Origin: Circinella minor
Taxonomy: Eukaryota > Mucoromycota > Mucoromycetes > Mucorales > Lichtheimiaceae
Length of the DNA: 64,000 nt
Assembly (NCBI GenBank): GCA_016758965.1
Contig: JAEPRB010000100.1
Span: forward strand, 62,001-126,000
Direction: 5' to 3'
Positions 34,325 to 45,898 of the stretch are shown here, one piece after another; position 1 is the first letter of the stretch; each line of letters opens with the position of its first letter. The notes under the pieces are model-generated. The model saw only the letters and a list, made by a program, of their open reading frames with translations. It made no database searches and was not told where the DNA came from. A program made the translations under genes and the position numbers.

Positions 34325-36325
34325 TTAGGAACACAGAGTCTTGTAAGCACGAAAGGATCTAATCCTATTTAAAAGTCCTAGTATACTTTGGTCTATCACG
34401 TTCTTGAGATTTTTCAAATTGATGTAGTTCAGTATTTCAAGACAACCGGATATAAATATAACGATATCTGCTACTGAAGGGACTGACCACAGATATTGTG
34501 ACCTCTTTTCTGTTACAGCGTTGTAATAATCAAATCTAAAGAAAAAATGAGTTCAAAAGAAAAAGTAAACAACGCTAAGTACGTATACAGAAATATGTTA
34601 TGAAATCTTTATGATAGTCTACGAATTTTGGTATGCTACAGCTAACCATTTTGGGAAAGGGTACATTAGATTCTTTTTTTGTACATAGAATCTCGAAGGT
34701 TCGAAACAAGTGAGAGCTACATTTTTTCCCCGCATGATCATTAAGTTTACAATCAAAGATTAAAGTGATGGATACATACGGAAATGTACACATGATTGAT
34801 AATGTAAAGAATAAAGACATCCGCTTTTTTTTTTCCATTTTGCATCTATTATTCATTTTTGGATGTTTTACTTGAAACGAAAAGCTTAAAAACATCCGTG
34901 ACTTCTATTTTCTTGCATAAAAGCAATATATTTTATTAAAACAAGGTTGAACAAAACCCGTTGATCACTGTACAGCTTATCGCTGTTATGCCAGTTCCAA
35001 CCAATAAACCTCCAGATGGTTGGGAGAAAATAACTGAGGAAGAAGTAGCTAATGAATATAGAGATGGTATACGTAAATAGATAAAATTCGATAGCTATTT
35101 CAAATATATAGAGTATGAAAGCATTTAGACTGTAACGAAAATAAGTGAAGTTATTTTAAATAGATCATGGGTGATTAAGTTTTGATTGTTTCTTCGTTGG
35201 AAATAAGAGCTTTTACCATCCTTTGACAAGATGCAGAAGCTTTTTTTGTTGTGTATCATTGTTACGTACATATTTGGGGTACTTTTTATATTTGCGTTTC
35301 CGTAATAAGGACTCATGCTCCTCTAGGAAAACGCCCACCTCGGAATTTGCGCATTTTGAAAATCAGGGATAATCGCTTAATGACTTAATGACAACTCTTT
35401 AAACTAAGATATTTATCAGTGTAAACAAAACATTAAGTGTACACTTTGCTTATAACACATATAGAAGTGATCTCATGATTATTTTATGCAGAACATAAAG
35501 TTGCATTAGTGTTTATTATCTTATGGCGAGTTATTAGAGTACGCTCTTTTTAATATTTTTACTACGTACATTAATAAATAGACTAATGTTTTTGCGCCAC
35601 TTTATAAAAGTTAAAAATGATCCCATGATAAACTTTTTTTTTCTTTTACGTACGTACGTATATATAGTAAAAGGGGACGATTTTATTTGTAAAAATTTAT
35701 TGTCAATGCAATAATTGGGGTGATCTGAGGTATTTATCTAGGAGGATTGCTGTTTATTATGCGTTTCAGATATCAACTAATTAACATACATACGTAGCTT
35801 ATTTTACAGTCTACTACTCAGTGCTGGAAAATCACTCTCATTATTATCACCAGATAATGCAGTTTAAACATATATAGAAAAATAGTAACACATAAGCTTA
35901 TATATACTATCTTGATGTACCATAATAAACATGATATTAAAAAGATACCACGGGCTATTGGTTCCGTTCTATAATAAAATGCAGAACTATATTAAGATTA
36001 ATATTAGATATTATGAATTTGTAAGAAGAAGAAATCTACAATGAAATAATAATAACAGGACGGTACAACTGACGAGAAAATGGTGGATAAATATAAGCAG
36101 TTTATATAGATACATATATGTAGTTATGATTGTTAAAAGCTATGATAGCAAATATTGAGATACGTACAATAAAGCCCTGCAATGTCAAATATTTGAGCGT
36201 GGTAACTTTAGGAAGATGATCAAAGCTAAATTCTCTAATACTGCTAACTATAGTTTCATTGACTTCAAAGTTTTGATGAAATGAAGACCTTGTAAAGCTC
36301 GAAAAAAGTTGTTGACTTTTTCCAG
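34325..36325 (-). pseudogene. Decayed F-box/LRR-type gene pieces
   Basis: Separate coding-like pieces on the minus strand. At 36325-36168: two overlapping frames, FFRALQGLHFIKTLKSM, then one base shifted FSFDHLPKVTTLKYLTLQGF, ending at a GTACGT donor. At about 34690-34590: FPKMVSCSIPKFVDYHKDFI. At 34535-34325: a 69-codon exon with a TTTAG acceptor and its own stop, reading SQYLWSVPSVADIVIFISGC then LEILNYINLKNLKNVI. The L-x-x-L repeats are like the LRR part of F-box proteins. Frames shift between and inside the pieces and no ATG-to-stop model closes, so it is probably a broken paralogue of the downstream F-box gene. It could also be a real gene with exons I failed to join. Confidence 0.4.
34988..35080 (+). 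pseudogene. Short exon-like fragment with BUD31-like N-terminal motif
   Basis: A 30-codon frame starts MPVPTNKPPDGWEKITEEEV and reaches a stop six codons after RD. A donor-like GTATAC follows GAGATG at 35066, so the coding part may stop there. P-P-D-G-W-E-K-I resembles the start of BUD31/G10 splicing factors, which continue with an L-R-D/E-A segment. No downstream exon with the BUD31 cysteine-rich domain was found, so this looks like an isolated or retired first exon. Confidence 0.25.
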
Positions 36326-36996
36326 CTTTTAAATAAAAGTGGACAGATCACTAGATTGAACTTCTATTGTTTTTGATGGTAAAATATAGGGGCTGGATTG
36401 AATGATTTACAAAAAAAATGGTTTATCTTCAAAATTATCAGGCCGAAATTCGAGAAAATAACCAGCATGAGTAATCTTCGCCTTTTAGATCAGCATATAA
36501 ATCCGGCGTCGATATGTGGCAGAAGTAGAAAAGTAATAGAGGTTATTGTAAAATACCATATTATTATATTAAATTCAAGAGAAAAGGTTAATGATAGGTT
36601 GCTAAAGTATAGAGATAAGAAAAAAAACGATTTTTTTAGCAAGTAAAAATATTACAAACAGCCATATATTATAAGTCATCTCAATTTTATTTATCCTAAA
36701 TAATGAATCTTTTTGACGAAAAACATTATTGAACTGTTTAAGAATGGACATAATATTGATTTGTCTTATGAAATTAAGATCAACAAAAACCTATATATAA
36801 TTAACACGATCTCATCAAATTCACGAGAGGTACAAGAACAAAAGATTCAATTCTTCAAATACGAAGTTCAAAGAAAATGCAGTCACTAAGTTCATTAGGA
36901 AGTTGTCAAAACAGATTTTTATAAGTGCATTTTTTTTTTTACTCCTTCTCAAAACTCAGGCACAATATACACGTTAACGTATACATATAACAATCA
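36326..36996. other. Spacer upstream of TMEM70-like gene
   Basis: AT-rich. A minus-strand open piece near 36540-36450 (STPDLYADLKGEDYSCW) may belong to the decayed F-box-like material. Otherwise nothing is seen except the leader of the next gene. Confidence 0.35.
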
Positions 36997-37908
36997 ATGT
37001 TATTATCTCGAGGAACATTAAGCATTCGACCTTCATGTCATGTTCGTTTTTATTCAACGCCAACACAGCAAAGCATTCCAAAAAAGGCTGCAGGTGCATT
37101 CACTAGTAACAAACATATTTCACAACCTGTCAGTTTAAACAAGACTCTTGTGTATATCGGTAAGATAAACTGATAGAAATAATGTGTGTACGTGTGTATA
37201 TATGACTAGGTTATATATAGTCCACCTAATAATAGGAAATATATCTTTATTAGGCCCATTTGCAGATAGTGTACAAAAATACAAGATGGTTGCCACATTA
37301 TTTGGTGCATGCGGATTATGTGCTGTTCCTGGTTTATTAAGTACAGGCCAAGCACCTGTACTAGCTGTTGCATTAAGTTAGTAGGAACCAAGAAGGATAA
37401 TTACAGAATGAATTGGATATGGAGGAAAAGAGAGAAAAAAACCATAGAGCTTAATTTTGGATAAGGCGGCGACCAGGGGATAAAGATATGTACATTGGAA
37501 ATATAGTAACTCATATATATGCACGTTTATATAAATATTATAGCGGGTGTGTCAGCACTTATTCCAGCAGGATTCATTCATTGGTATACCCGCAATCTTG
37601 TTACCCGATTAATGGTTTACGACGATATTAAAACAGTAGAACGTGAACGACGACGACCACGCGATATGAAAAATGATAAGTGGCTGGGTATCGAAACTGT
37701 TTCTTTATTTGGTCGATTAAAAGAACATAATATGTGGTTACAGGATCTCAAGGATGTTTCTTTAACATCTTCGACACAACAGCAAAGTAAGATGGTCATA
37801 TGGGAAGAACAAAAGAAACCAAATAAGGGTTGTCGTTATGCACTCGAACGTGCAGTAGTAGAAGCTGATCCTTATTTACAAGGACTTGCAAATCGCTGTC
37901 CAAAATAA
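36997..37908 (+). CDS. TMEM70-family mitochondrial protein (ATP synthase assembly)
   Basis: Three exons: 36997-37159, 37254-37376, 37544-37908, in phase, 216 residues. The Arg/Ser-rich presequence ends near RFYSTPTQQ. The family motif follows: TLVYIGPFADSVQKYKMVAT. Two membrane segments come next, LFGACGLCAVPGLLSTG and VLAVALTGVSALIPAGFIHW, joined by a short hairpin, then a matrix-facing tail with YTRNLVTRLMVYDD and TVSLFGRLKEHNMW. This is the TMEM70/TMEM186/TMEM223 layout. TMEM70 helps assemble the F1Fo ATP synthase c-ring in the inner membrane; the same role is inferred here. Which of the three related proteins it is cannot be fixed by eye. Confidence 0.8.
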
Positions 37909-39259
37909 AATAAAAAAAGACGGGTGACATGTATTTCTTATGTCAAATAAAATTTAATTAAAGAGGAGGAGGAGAAGAAGAAGGTTATCCATATATAAAT
38001 TTTATTGTTCTTTTTGGGAATATTGCTATTGTGCGATCCGTGCGAAAGGATTGAGGGAGATGAGGGAAGATCACAGATTAAAATATTGATAAATATGGAA
38101 ATGGTTATTTTTTGAAAGGTATATAATGGAGCGGGTCTATTTTTTTTTCGTTGAGATTATAAAATTACGTCGATTTGTATATACCGCAGGTAGTTCGTTC
38201 GGCGATCCATTTTCACTGTACAGCCGCTTCGTATAAGTAACTTAGTAATCAAGAAGTTGCTGTTTCATCTTTTTTATTGGTGAATCACGAGTAAAACCGA
38301 GTTAGTGTCTGAAGTTTAATGACTATTGTACCTTTTCATCATTAAATCACTTTTCCTTTTTAATTTTCATTTTGTTTTATTAAAATTGGTCAATAAAGTT
38401 CTATTGTAAAAAGAAAATAAGGGTCAAAAAAGAACATTGAGAACGATTTAAAAATATAAGAGCACGCTATAATGATCGAGTTGTCAAAAAACCAGCCGAG
38501 CTAAATAATGCGGGGATATTTCATCGTGTAAAATAAACTTGATCTTGTAAGAAAAAAAAATCACACGTGCGTAAAAGCAGGAAAATCCGTTCAATTGGAA
38601 TCGAAACTCGTTTTAATAGCTTTTACTAATAATACTATCAGTATAATTAAATATCACCTGTTGCTAGAATAATAAGAATTGTAATTTTACACAAAATAAC
38701 CAAAAAGAATTTTATTATATTATCATGACAAATAAAAACCCCGTTTATCATTAATTATTATCTTCGAAAAAAAAAGTCCAAGAAAACCTGATATTATTAA
38801 AGTATTCGCTTTGTTTTGATTCCATCAAATTTTAAGATAAAATAATAATAAAAAATAATGAATTAAAGTAATTTAATCTTTTGCCTTGAAAAAAACTAAA
38901 AAGCTTTCTTGAATTTACAAATTCTAATGTATTAATGTTTATGATAAATATTTAATAATCCGCCAAAATACAACGTTACACTCCTCGATCTCATGTGTAA
39001 CGTAAACGTTTATTTTTTGGACCTTAAATGAAGCTGTTATTAGATAATTGGCTCCGACCGATCTCTCTTAACCCCTTTTCTGAACATTTAGCAAAGTTTT
39101 TAGAGTTTCCCTCTTCTTCTCCTGCCCCCCCCCCTCCGCAAAAAGGAACTCAAACAATAGCAATAACAACGATAATATTATAACACATAATTTACAGTAA
39201 CTGAACGACAACAAAAAAAAACTTACACCTCCTTAATACATAATTTTTAAATTTTTGGC
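37909..39259. other. Spacer between TMEM70-like and RGS genes
   Basis: About 1.35 kb of AT-rich DNA with no exon I can support. A C-run near 39125-39135 and the CAA/CAAT-rich leader just upstream of the RGS ATG are the only notable composition changes. Confidence 0.4.
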
Positions 39260-40867
39260 ATGACAACGAAAAGACGACCATCTCACATTAATCTTTCAGC
39301 AGCCAATGCGGCTGCAAACATGGATTCATCCTCTTTACTTGCGCCACGTACACCAAAATCAATATCAAAATCTAGACGATCATCTATTGCTCAAGAATCT
39401 GGCATCTCGTTTAATAATAATAATAATAATAGTAATAGCAGTAATAGTCGACCATCATCACGACGTAGTAGTCTCGCCAACATATATAGTACAGCTAGTA
39501 ATACCAATAATACCAACAATCTCCCGCAACAACATAATAATGAAAGCGATACCAGTATCAGTAGTACCACAACAGGTCAACTTACACCAAGTTTATTATC
39601 AGAATCAACCACAGCCGGTTATTTCTCACAAGATCTTCGACATTCCTCTGATTCCATGGAAATGGAACACCACCCTCATTCAAATGATTCCGCGGCGATA
39701 GCAGCGGCAGCAGCAGTAGCAGCGGCAGCCGACGCGGCTGCTGAAGCTATGGCAGCTTTACCTCCGAATTTTGATGTCCACATGTCATATAAGATAAAAA
39801 CAACCAAATCATCTAAAAAACTTGATTATTTCTTTGGAGAACAAGCACCACACGATATTTGTATTCAAGAAATTCGTAAAGAGGGTTTAAAGGCCCTGCT
39901 ACAATCAAAAATCCCATTATGTTATTTTTTATATCATCTATTAGAAGAATTTAGTTGTGAGAACTTGGTAAGTTAGTTGGTTACATATTTTTTTTGTTAT
40001 ATTTTTCTCACACCGCAAAAAAAAATTGTTCGCTTTACTAAAATTGTATAAAACCTTAATATTTTTTTATATTATCACCTTTTCCTTATTAATCATCTTG
40101 GTCATACTTGTGACCTTCTTATCTTATTATGAAATGCAGTTTTTCTTCATTGAATTAGAACAATATGAATCTTTTACTTATACGTCAGAAGCTCAACAAT
40201 TCGCTACTGCACAACATATACATAATACATATTTGACAGATAATAGTCATTTTGAAGTCAATTTGGATGATAAAGTCAGAAGACAAGTGACAAGTGCACT
40301 ACATGAAAAAAAAGTTAAAAGATTATTTGATAATGCAAAACGGGCTGTCTATTCCTTGTTAGAATCAAGTTTTATGCGGTTTTGTCAAACAGAAACATTT
40401 ACACAAATGGTTATGGATTGTGGTAAGTTTATTATTTTATATTTCTTTTCTGTCAATAATTCACTATCTCTTCACTACCACTAGTATCAATTATCTATGG
40501 TGTGCTGATAAAATATTTTATTCTTGATAATAATAATAATAATAATGTAGGTGAATTAACAACACATTATGGTGCTTCAACACGACACGATGCAGTACGC
40601 CAATTACTATCATATATTGAACGACAACATAAATTGATATATGGAAGCCTACGAGGAGAAGGAGTAGGGACTACAAACTTCGCAAGTACCAGTCAAACAT
40701 CACGAAGGCGTCATGAATTAGTTAAATCTATGATTCACGAGTTTTGTCGTTCCATGTTAGGTGTTGAAGTAGAAGCCGTACCAGTACTATCAAAAGGGAA
40801 TAACGGATCTTGTCACCATAATAATAGTATAAAATCTAGCAAAAGCATTTTTGGAAAGAAGAAATAA
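39260..40867 (+). CDS. RGS-domain protein
   Basis: Three exons: 39260-39967, 40140-40422, 40551-40867, in phase, 435 residues. Residues 1-175 are disordered: Ser/Arg-rich with RRSS motifs that look like kinase sites, an Asn run, and an Ala-rich stretch near 148-170. The RGS domain spans about 200-340: SKIPLCYFLYHLLEEFSCEN, LFFFIELEQYESF, then HIHNTYLTDN, LFDNAKRAVYSLLESSFMRF and CQTETFTQMV. RGS proteins speed GTP hydrolysis on G-alpha subunits and switch off receptor signalling. The tail carries an RRRHELVKSMIHEFCRSML helix and a Lys-rich end. No DEP or membrane domain, so it is not an Sst2-type protein. The specific G-alpha partner is unknown. Confidence 0.85.
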
Positions 40868-40979
40868 TAAACAATTCAAAAAACAAGACAAAAAAATGAC
40901 AACAATGTATAAATTGGGCTTTGAAAAAGTATCAAAATATATTAGTTAAATTCATATCAACCAAATGAATTCATTTTAA

Positions 40980-41460
40980 TTAAAGAAGCTGGTTTTCTTT
41001 TCGGTTGTTGTCGTGATCGCGGTGGTAGTGATGCCACATTACAATACACGTTAAGGTTACACATACCCACATTTTTTAATCATCCCATCCAAATTGTCAA
41101 CGTGTTTAGAAACTAGTCCCTGTAGATCTTTTGTCAGCCACTGATTCGTTAATGATATTAATGATTCAGACTGCTTCCTGTTTTTCATTATTTTATTTTA
41201 AAACCATTACCCAAAACAAAAAAAATTCTCTTTTCGAAACCCACATTTTTCTTTCTACAACCCAAGTAGTTTGTTTGGCTTTGATTTCAATGGATATCTT
41301 TATCCATCATTTACTATTAGAACTTATTGAATGTAATATAAAATTGGCTAGAACTGATAATACTCAGCTTATGAAATTTTGTAACTTGGTAAAAGCCATG
41401 TTTCGTCTAAACCAATTATATATTAAAGAAAATGTAATCAACAAAGAGTTAGTACGGTAA
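40980..41460 (+). other. Possible small gene, unresolved
   Basis: Two coding-like pieces. At about 40980-41050: IKEAGFLFGCCRDRGGSDAT then LQYT, followed by a GTTAAG donor-like site. From an acceptor-like TTTAG near 41110 an open frame runs to the stop at 41460: KLVPVDLLSATDSLMILMIQ, a Lys/Phe-rich middle that may be an unremoved intron, then VVCLALISMDIFIHHLLLEL and MKFCNLVKAMFRLNQLYIKE. I could not find a start codon and consistent phases, and no family is recognised. Confidence 0.35.
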
Positions 41461-42954
41461 CAAGATGATGAAGAGAATTTTTATTTTATTTTGTTAAACA
41501 TATTTCATTCTAATAGTAAAGAAAACTGACGACAAAAAAAAAAAGAAACAGATGTTTACAGTAAAAAGTAAAGATGTGTGTCATATACAAGTGTCATATT
41601 TATCAATATGTATACTTTTATAAATAATGTTGTTATTTGAATAATGGGTATACATAACCAATTCATAGTGGGATTTTTTCTGCACAGGAGAGTACATCAT
41701 GCGTACTGGGTCAACTACGAAATCAAAAGTTTGTATAGAAGCTTTGGGCCTTCATGATGTTCAATGGAAAAATTTTGCACATGCATAAAAAAAGGGGAAT
41801 AGTAAGAGGTATCGGAGAGCGAAAACCTGTTTTAAATCTATTGTTTTGGGGTACAAAAGATACCCGTTGGATTTATGTTGTATAACTTTTCTAGCTGAAG
41901 CACCATAATAAAACATATATGAAAAAGCTAGGTATAAATAACTGTATGTTTGTCAATTATTCTTGTCAAAAAATTCCGCACAATAATAATAATAAAGTAT
42001 TTTAATCAAATTTATCTACAAATTTGATTATTTACGTGGTTTTACAATACAATCATAATAAAGAAAAACACCATGTCAATATTTCTTTTTTATGTGAAAT
42101 TTTTTCTTGTCATGTACGCATATATTATAGATACGACCAGTTTATTGTTATTGGAATGTTGTTGTATATAATATTATAATAGATGTATGGTAGTTAGGAC
42201 GCAATATACTACATAATATATTTGTTATACAATATTTCTGTTAGTTCCCAAAAAAATTTTGTACGACATTCTACAAAATTAACAATGTGGCATTACAGAT
42301 ATCCTTTTTTATATTCAATCGATTTTCAGATCACGCGGTTTCCAGTGAAAAAAGTATTATTAGATATCAATTTACAACATACAAAATAGATGAAGCAAAA
42401 ATCAAAAATAAATAAATAATCCATTCTCTTCCTATTTATGATAATATTCAATAACATTGTGATTACAGAATATTTTGCTAATGGGACTTTTCTGATATCC
42501 AAAATCTTATAAGTAGTAATAATACGTAACAATAAAAAGTTTGGCTTTTTTTTTTGTAACTAAGCAACAGACGCACGAACCCACATCGCCACTGTATTAA
42601 TTATTACCTATTTTATATATTACCATGGGTACGTAGTGCGCATCGCCATTCATTTTCAAAAAAAAAAAAAAGGAATGAGCCATTCTTTTTGAAAAAAAAT
42701 GGAAATTAGGTTCGCTAGGAAGTATCAAAATTATAATATAATTATTTTCTGACTCTTTAGTCGCTTATTATTCCCCATACTTTAACCCCCACAACAACAG
42801 AACAATACAAAATGCGCGTTTTTTTGTATGCAGATAATGCCGCCACTTGAATAACTTGAATAACCAGATAAAGTGAAACCCCTCAGCCTCACTGATTTAT
42901 GTCACATAAAAAATAAACACAATGATACCCAACACAACAATAATCGTGAGCATA
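41461..42954. other. Gene-poor spacer
   Basis: AT-rich; includes TTATAATA-type repeats and a GC-poor stretch around 42060-42240. No exon or RNA gene is supported. Confidence 0.4.
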
Positions 42955-43238
42955 TCATTTTTTTTGCGCTCTTCTTTTTTATGCACTAATAGTCTTTTTG
43001 TTAAAAAAAGTCTTTTTTTTTTTTGGTTCACTCCTCTTTTTCCTTCCTCTTTCTCTCTTTCTCTCTCTTTTTTTTGTTTTCTTTATTTTCTTTATTTTCT
43101 TCCTTTCTGTTTCTTTCTTATTTTTTTTTATATAAGCAGATATATTCTTGTAAACTCTATTTTGTTTCTCTCTCTCTCGCTTTCTCTCTTTCTTTTTTCC
43201 CTTTTCTTTTTATTCCTCATCGCTTTATTTTAACAAAT
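42955..43238 (+). promoter_or_regulatory. Long pyrimidine-rich leader of the cold-shock gene
   Basis: About 280 bases made mostly of T and C (TTTCTCTC, TTTTCTTTC, CTCTCTCTC) run up to the ATG at 43239. Such tracts mark promoters and 5' leaders of strongly expressed fungal genes. The long open frames across it code only Phe, Leu and Ser and were not called. Confidence 0.55.
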
Positions 43239-44433
43239 ATGGAATCTCCACCTCGAAAGCTTGGTCGTGTAAAGTTTTTTAATTCAGTAAAAGGTTATGG
43301 GTTCATCATTCCTAACGATCAAGTAGGTCAACCTAACGTTGAAGGTAAATAATAATATGATTGATAAATGAAAGAATAATGAACGCGTCCTTATATTTTA
43401 TATATAAATATTGAATAATAATATTAACGTCGTAATGATCGGGTTATGTGATATGTCTATGTCTATGTGTGGGGAAAACAATAGAGGTTTTCGTTCATCA
43501 TACAGCGATATATAATTCAGGCGGCTTTAAAAGTTTGAGTGAGGTAAAATAAACTTGAATTTTAGTATTTTCTGAGTTCATGCAATCCATCCTTATTTGA
43601 CTTTATAAACTAATTAAACTACCATTATTATTTATTTATTTACAAACAATAGGGTGAAGAGGTATATATATATATATATATATTATATTGTTATATAATA
43701 GAGAAAGAAAAAGGGAAGAAGGAGATAGAAAAGTCTTTTTTTTTAATCAAAAGAAAAATGTTATTAAAACAACAACAATAAAATAATGAATGATAGGTTG
43801 AATATGATCTTGTTCAAGGGCCTAAAGGAATGCAAGCAGCAAACGTGTCTGGACCAGGTGGTGTTCCGGTACGTGGAGATCCATATGCAAGTTATTTACG
43901 AAACAAGTAAAAAAAACGTTTTTTTTCTTATTGTATATAAATCCTGATGATAATGACGATTATAATACTAACATATACATACACCCAACAAAAAAAATTT
44001 TAATCTTGTTTTTACTCCTTAATAAAAAAAACATAGAAATCAATATTATAATGACCAACGATATATGCAATATCAGCAACCTCCTCAACAACAACAACAA
44101 TCTCATTATAATCATCACCAACAACATCAACAACAGCCTCCACCGGGCGGGGGTGGAGGAGGAACGCCGCAGTTTGGATACATGCCTGTACCATACGGAA
44201 ATGTACCACAAGGATTCCCTCAATATGGTGGACCACCTCCACAGTTTTATACATCTTCACCTCAGATGATGCCACCTCCATTTTATCCAGCTCAATTTCC
44301 TTCTTCTACTACTTCATCATCCACCTCAAACAACAACAATCAAAATCATCATACGCCTACTCCCATTAATAATAATAATAATAGTAGTAATACTTCTAAT
44401 AACCCAGAGGGTAGTGATACCATGACTATGTAA
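43239..44433 (+). CDS. Cold-shock-domain RNA-binding protein with Q/P/G-rich tail
   Basis: Five exons: 43239-43344, 43485-43543, 43653-43661, 43797-43906, 44037-44433, giving 226 residues. The cold-shock domain occupies residues 8-85: [19 protein letters not shown] with the RNP1-type KGYGFI, then EVFVHHTAI with RNP2-type [25 protein letters not shown] and MQAANV. The third exon is only 9 bases and codes GEE; it is required to complete the conserved SEGEEVEYD segment in phase. The tail is Gln/Pro/Gly/Asn-rich with a Gly6 run and [10 protein letters not shown], probably disordered. The fold binds single-stranded RNA or DNA; roles in fungal translation and stress are inferred. A pyrimidine-rich leader precedes it. 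Confidence 0.9.
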
Positions 44434-44567
44434 CAATTATATATTATTAAATATAATAGATCTGAACTATCAAACAATAATAAATAAAAAAGGAAAAAGG
44501 AAAATTGAAACACACAAATACATGTATACATTTATACAAGCATACATACAAAAATATTTATTATATA

Positions 44568-45546
44568 TTATTCTTCTTGTTTTGATGTTGAAGAAGAAGA
44601 AAATAGATTTTCTGTATGATATATATCAACTGGTAATGGTGGTGGAAAGTAAGGTTGAAATGTTTCATTACGTTTCTATTAAAAAAAAAGAGGGATTATC
44701 ACATGTTAATATGTTTGATCCTGGTTTTGTGCTTTTTCTTAACCTTTTTTTTTTTACCTGAAGAAAAGGGAAACCTGAAGATATACTAGCATTAATGGCT
44801 TTTTCCATATCATCTACACTTTCAGCAACCTTGTTATAAGTATTTTTGACATGATGAACAATGAGTTCAATTTCATCAATCTCCGCAAAGGTACTTTTTA
44901 ACCGTGCGTCATTTTCTAGTAAAGTTTGCATCATATCCTGAACATGAGCTCGTTCACTCTGTGTCTATAGTAACGAAAAAAAAATTGTTTGTTATTATCT
45001 CCATGGTAATAGCTTATGTTGCTTAACCTCAAACACGATATAAAAAAAACTCGACTAATATGATTAGAACCATTTTATACTACTTGATAAAACTGATCCA
45101 ATAGCGCTAATACCCTCATAACCCAACATCAAAAGTAAAAATAAAATAAAAAGGCATATATAAAGAAAAAATAAATAAACTGATCAAGTTATCGAGCTTT
45201 TAGCAAATTAATATTATTTACTTTGACTGTGGCATCACCAGCATCTTTTATACGTTTTGCGCATGTTAAGATAGATTGTTCCCAATCTTTAGTCTATATA
45301 CATGTAGAAGAAAAAAAAACGTAACCCATTGGTATATACACATATATTATCAAAATGACGAATTAGTTTAAAAAATAATAATAAAATAGTTATTCATTGT
45401 TCTTATTTCTCTTAACTATGAACTTTAGTTATATATATTTCATTAAAGAAATGTTTGAAAAAAAAATATGAACACTAAACTGCATCTGTTGTACATGAGT
45501 CAATACGAAATCGTTCAGCAAGTTCTTTATGAAGTGTTTCAGTCAT
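44568..45546 (-). CDS. Small coiled-coil protein, possibly BLOC-1/BORC-type
   Basis: Four exons, each a whole number of codons: 45546-45481, 45293-45222, 44964-44758, 44675-44568, giving 150 residues. It starts MTETLHKELAERFRID. Residues 23-110 are helical with heptad-like spacing: DWEQSILTCAKRIKDAG, MMQTLLENDARLKSTFAEID, EIELIVHHVKNTYNKVAESV, DDMEKAI. A Pro-rich segment (YFPPPLPVDIYH) and a Ser/Glu tail follow. Size and helix pattern resemble BLOC-1/BORC endolysosomal subunits, but this is weak. The first donor (GTTTAG) is not a strong consensus. Because every exon is phase 0, exon skipping would keep frame. Tail-to-tail with the cold-shock gene, 134 bases apart. Confidence 0.65.
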
Positions 45547-45673
45547 GTGATTTATTCAAGAAAAAATTGGAGAGGAAAAAGGAAAAAAAGAAAGGGCATG
45601 TGCGTAGGAGTTCCAGCTCCTTCCTAATTGGAATGGATTGTTTATGATATATATATATGTATGTAAATTGTGC

Positions 45674-45680
<7 letters not shown>

Positions 45681-45714
<34 letters not shown>
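45681..45714. repeat. GT microsatellite
   Basis: Uninterrupted GT run in the spacer between the coiled-coil gene and the zinc-finger gene, followed by further GTATGT/GTGTG variants up to about 45775. Confidence 0.85.
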
Positions 45715-45715
<1 letters not shown>

Positions 45716-45898
45716 TGTATGTAAAAGAAAAAAAAATGTCAATGTATGTGCGTTTGTATGTAAGTGTGTGTATACAAATGGTTTGTGATAGATAGTGATA
45801 TATAAGTTTGCTGGAAAAAAAAAGAGGAAACATGATGATAATAAAGATATACACAAAATATAACAAAGAAAAAAAAAACAGAAAAATATATATAAAAT

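Noticed and set aside
42922..43233. Plus open frame of 103 codons before the cold-shock gene
   Set aside because: Pure translation of a pyrimidine tract (Phe/Ser/Leu); better explained as promoter and leader.
45539..45866. Minus frames with His-Thr repeats
   Set aside because: Translation of the GT microsatellite on the opposite strand.
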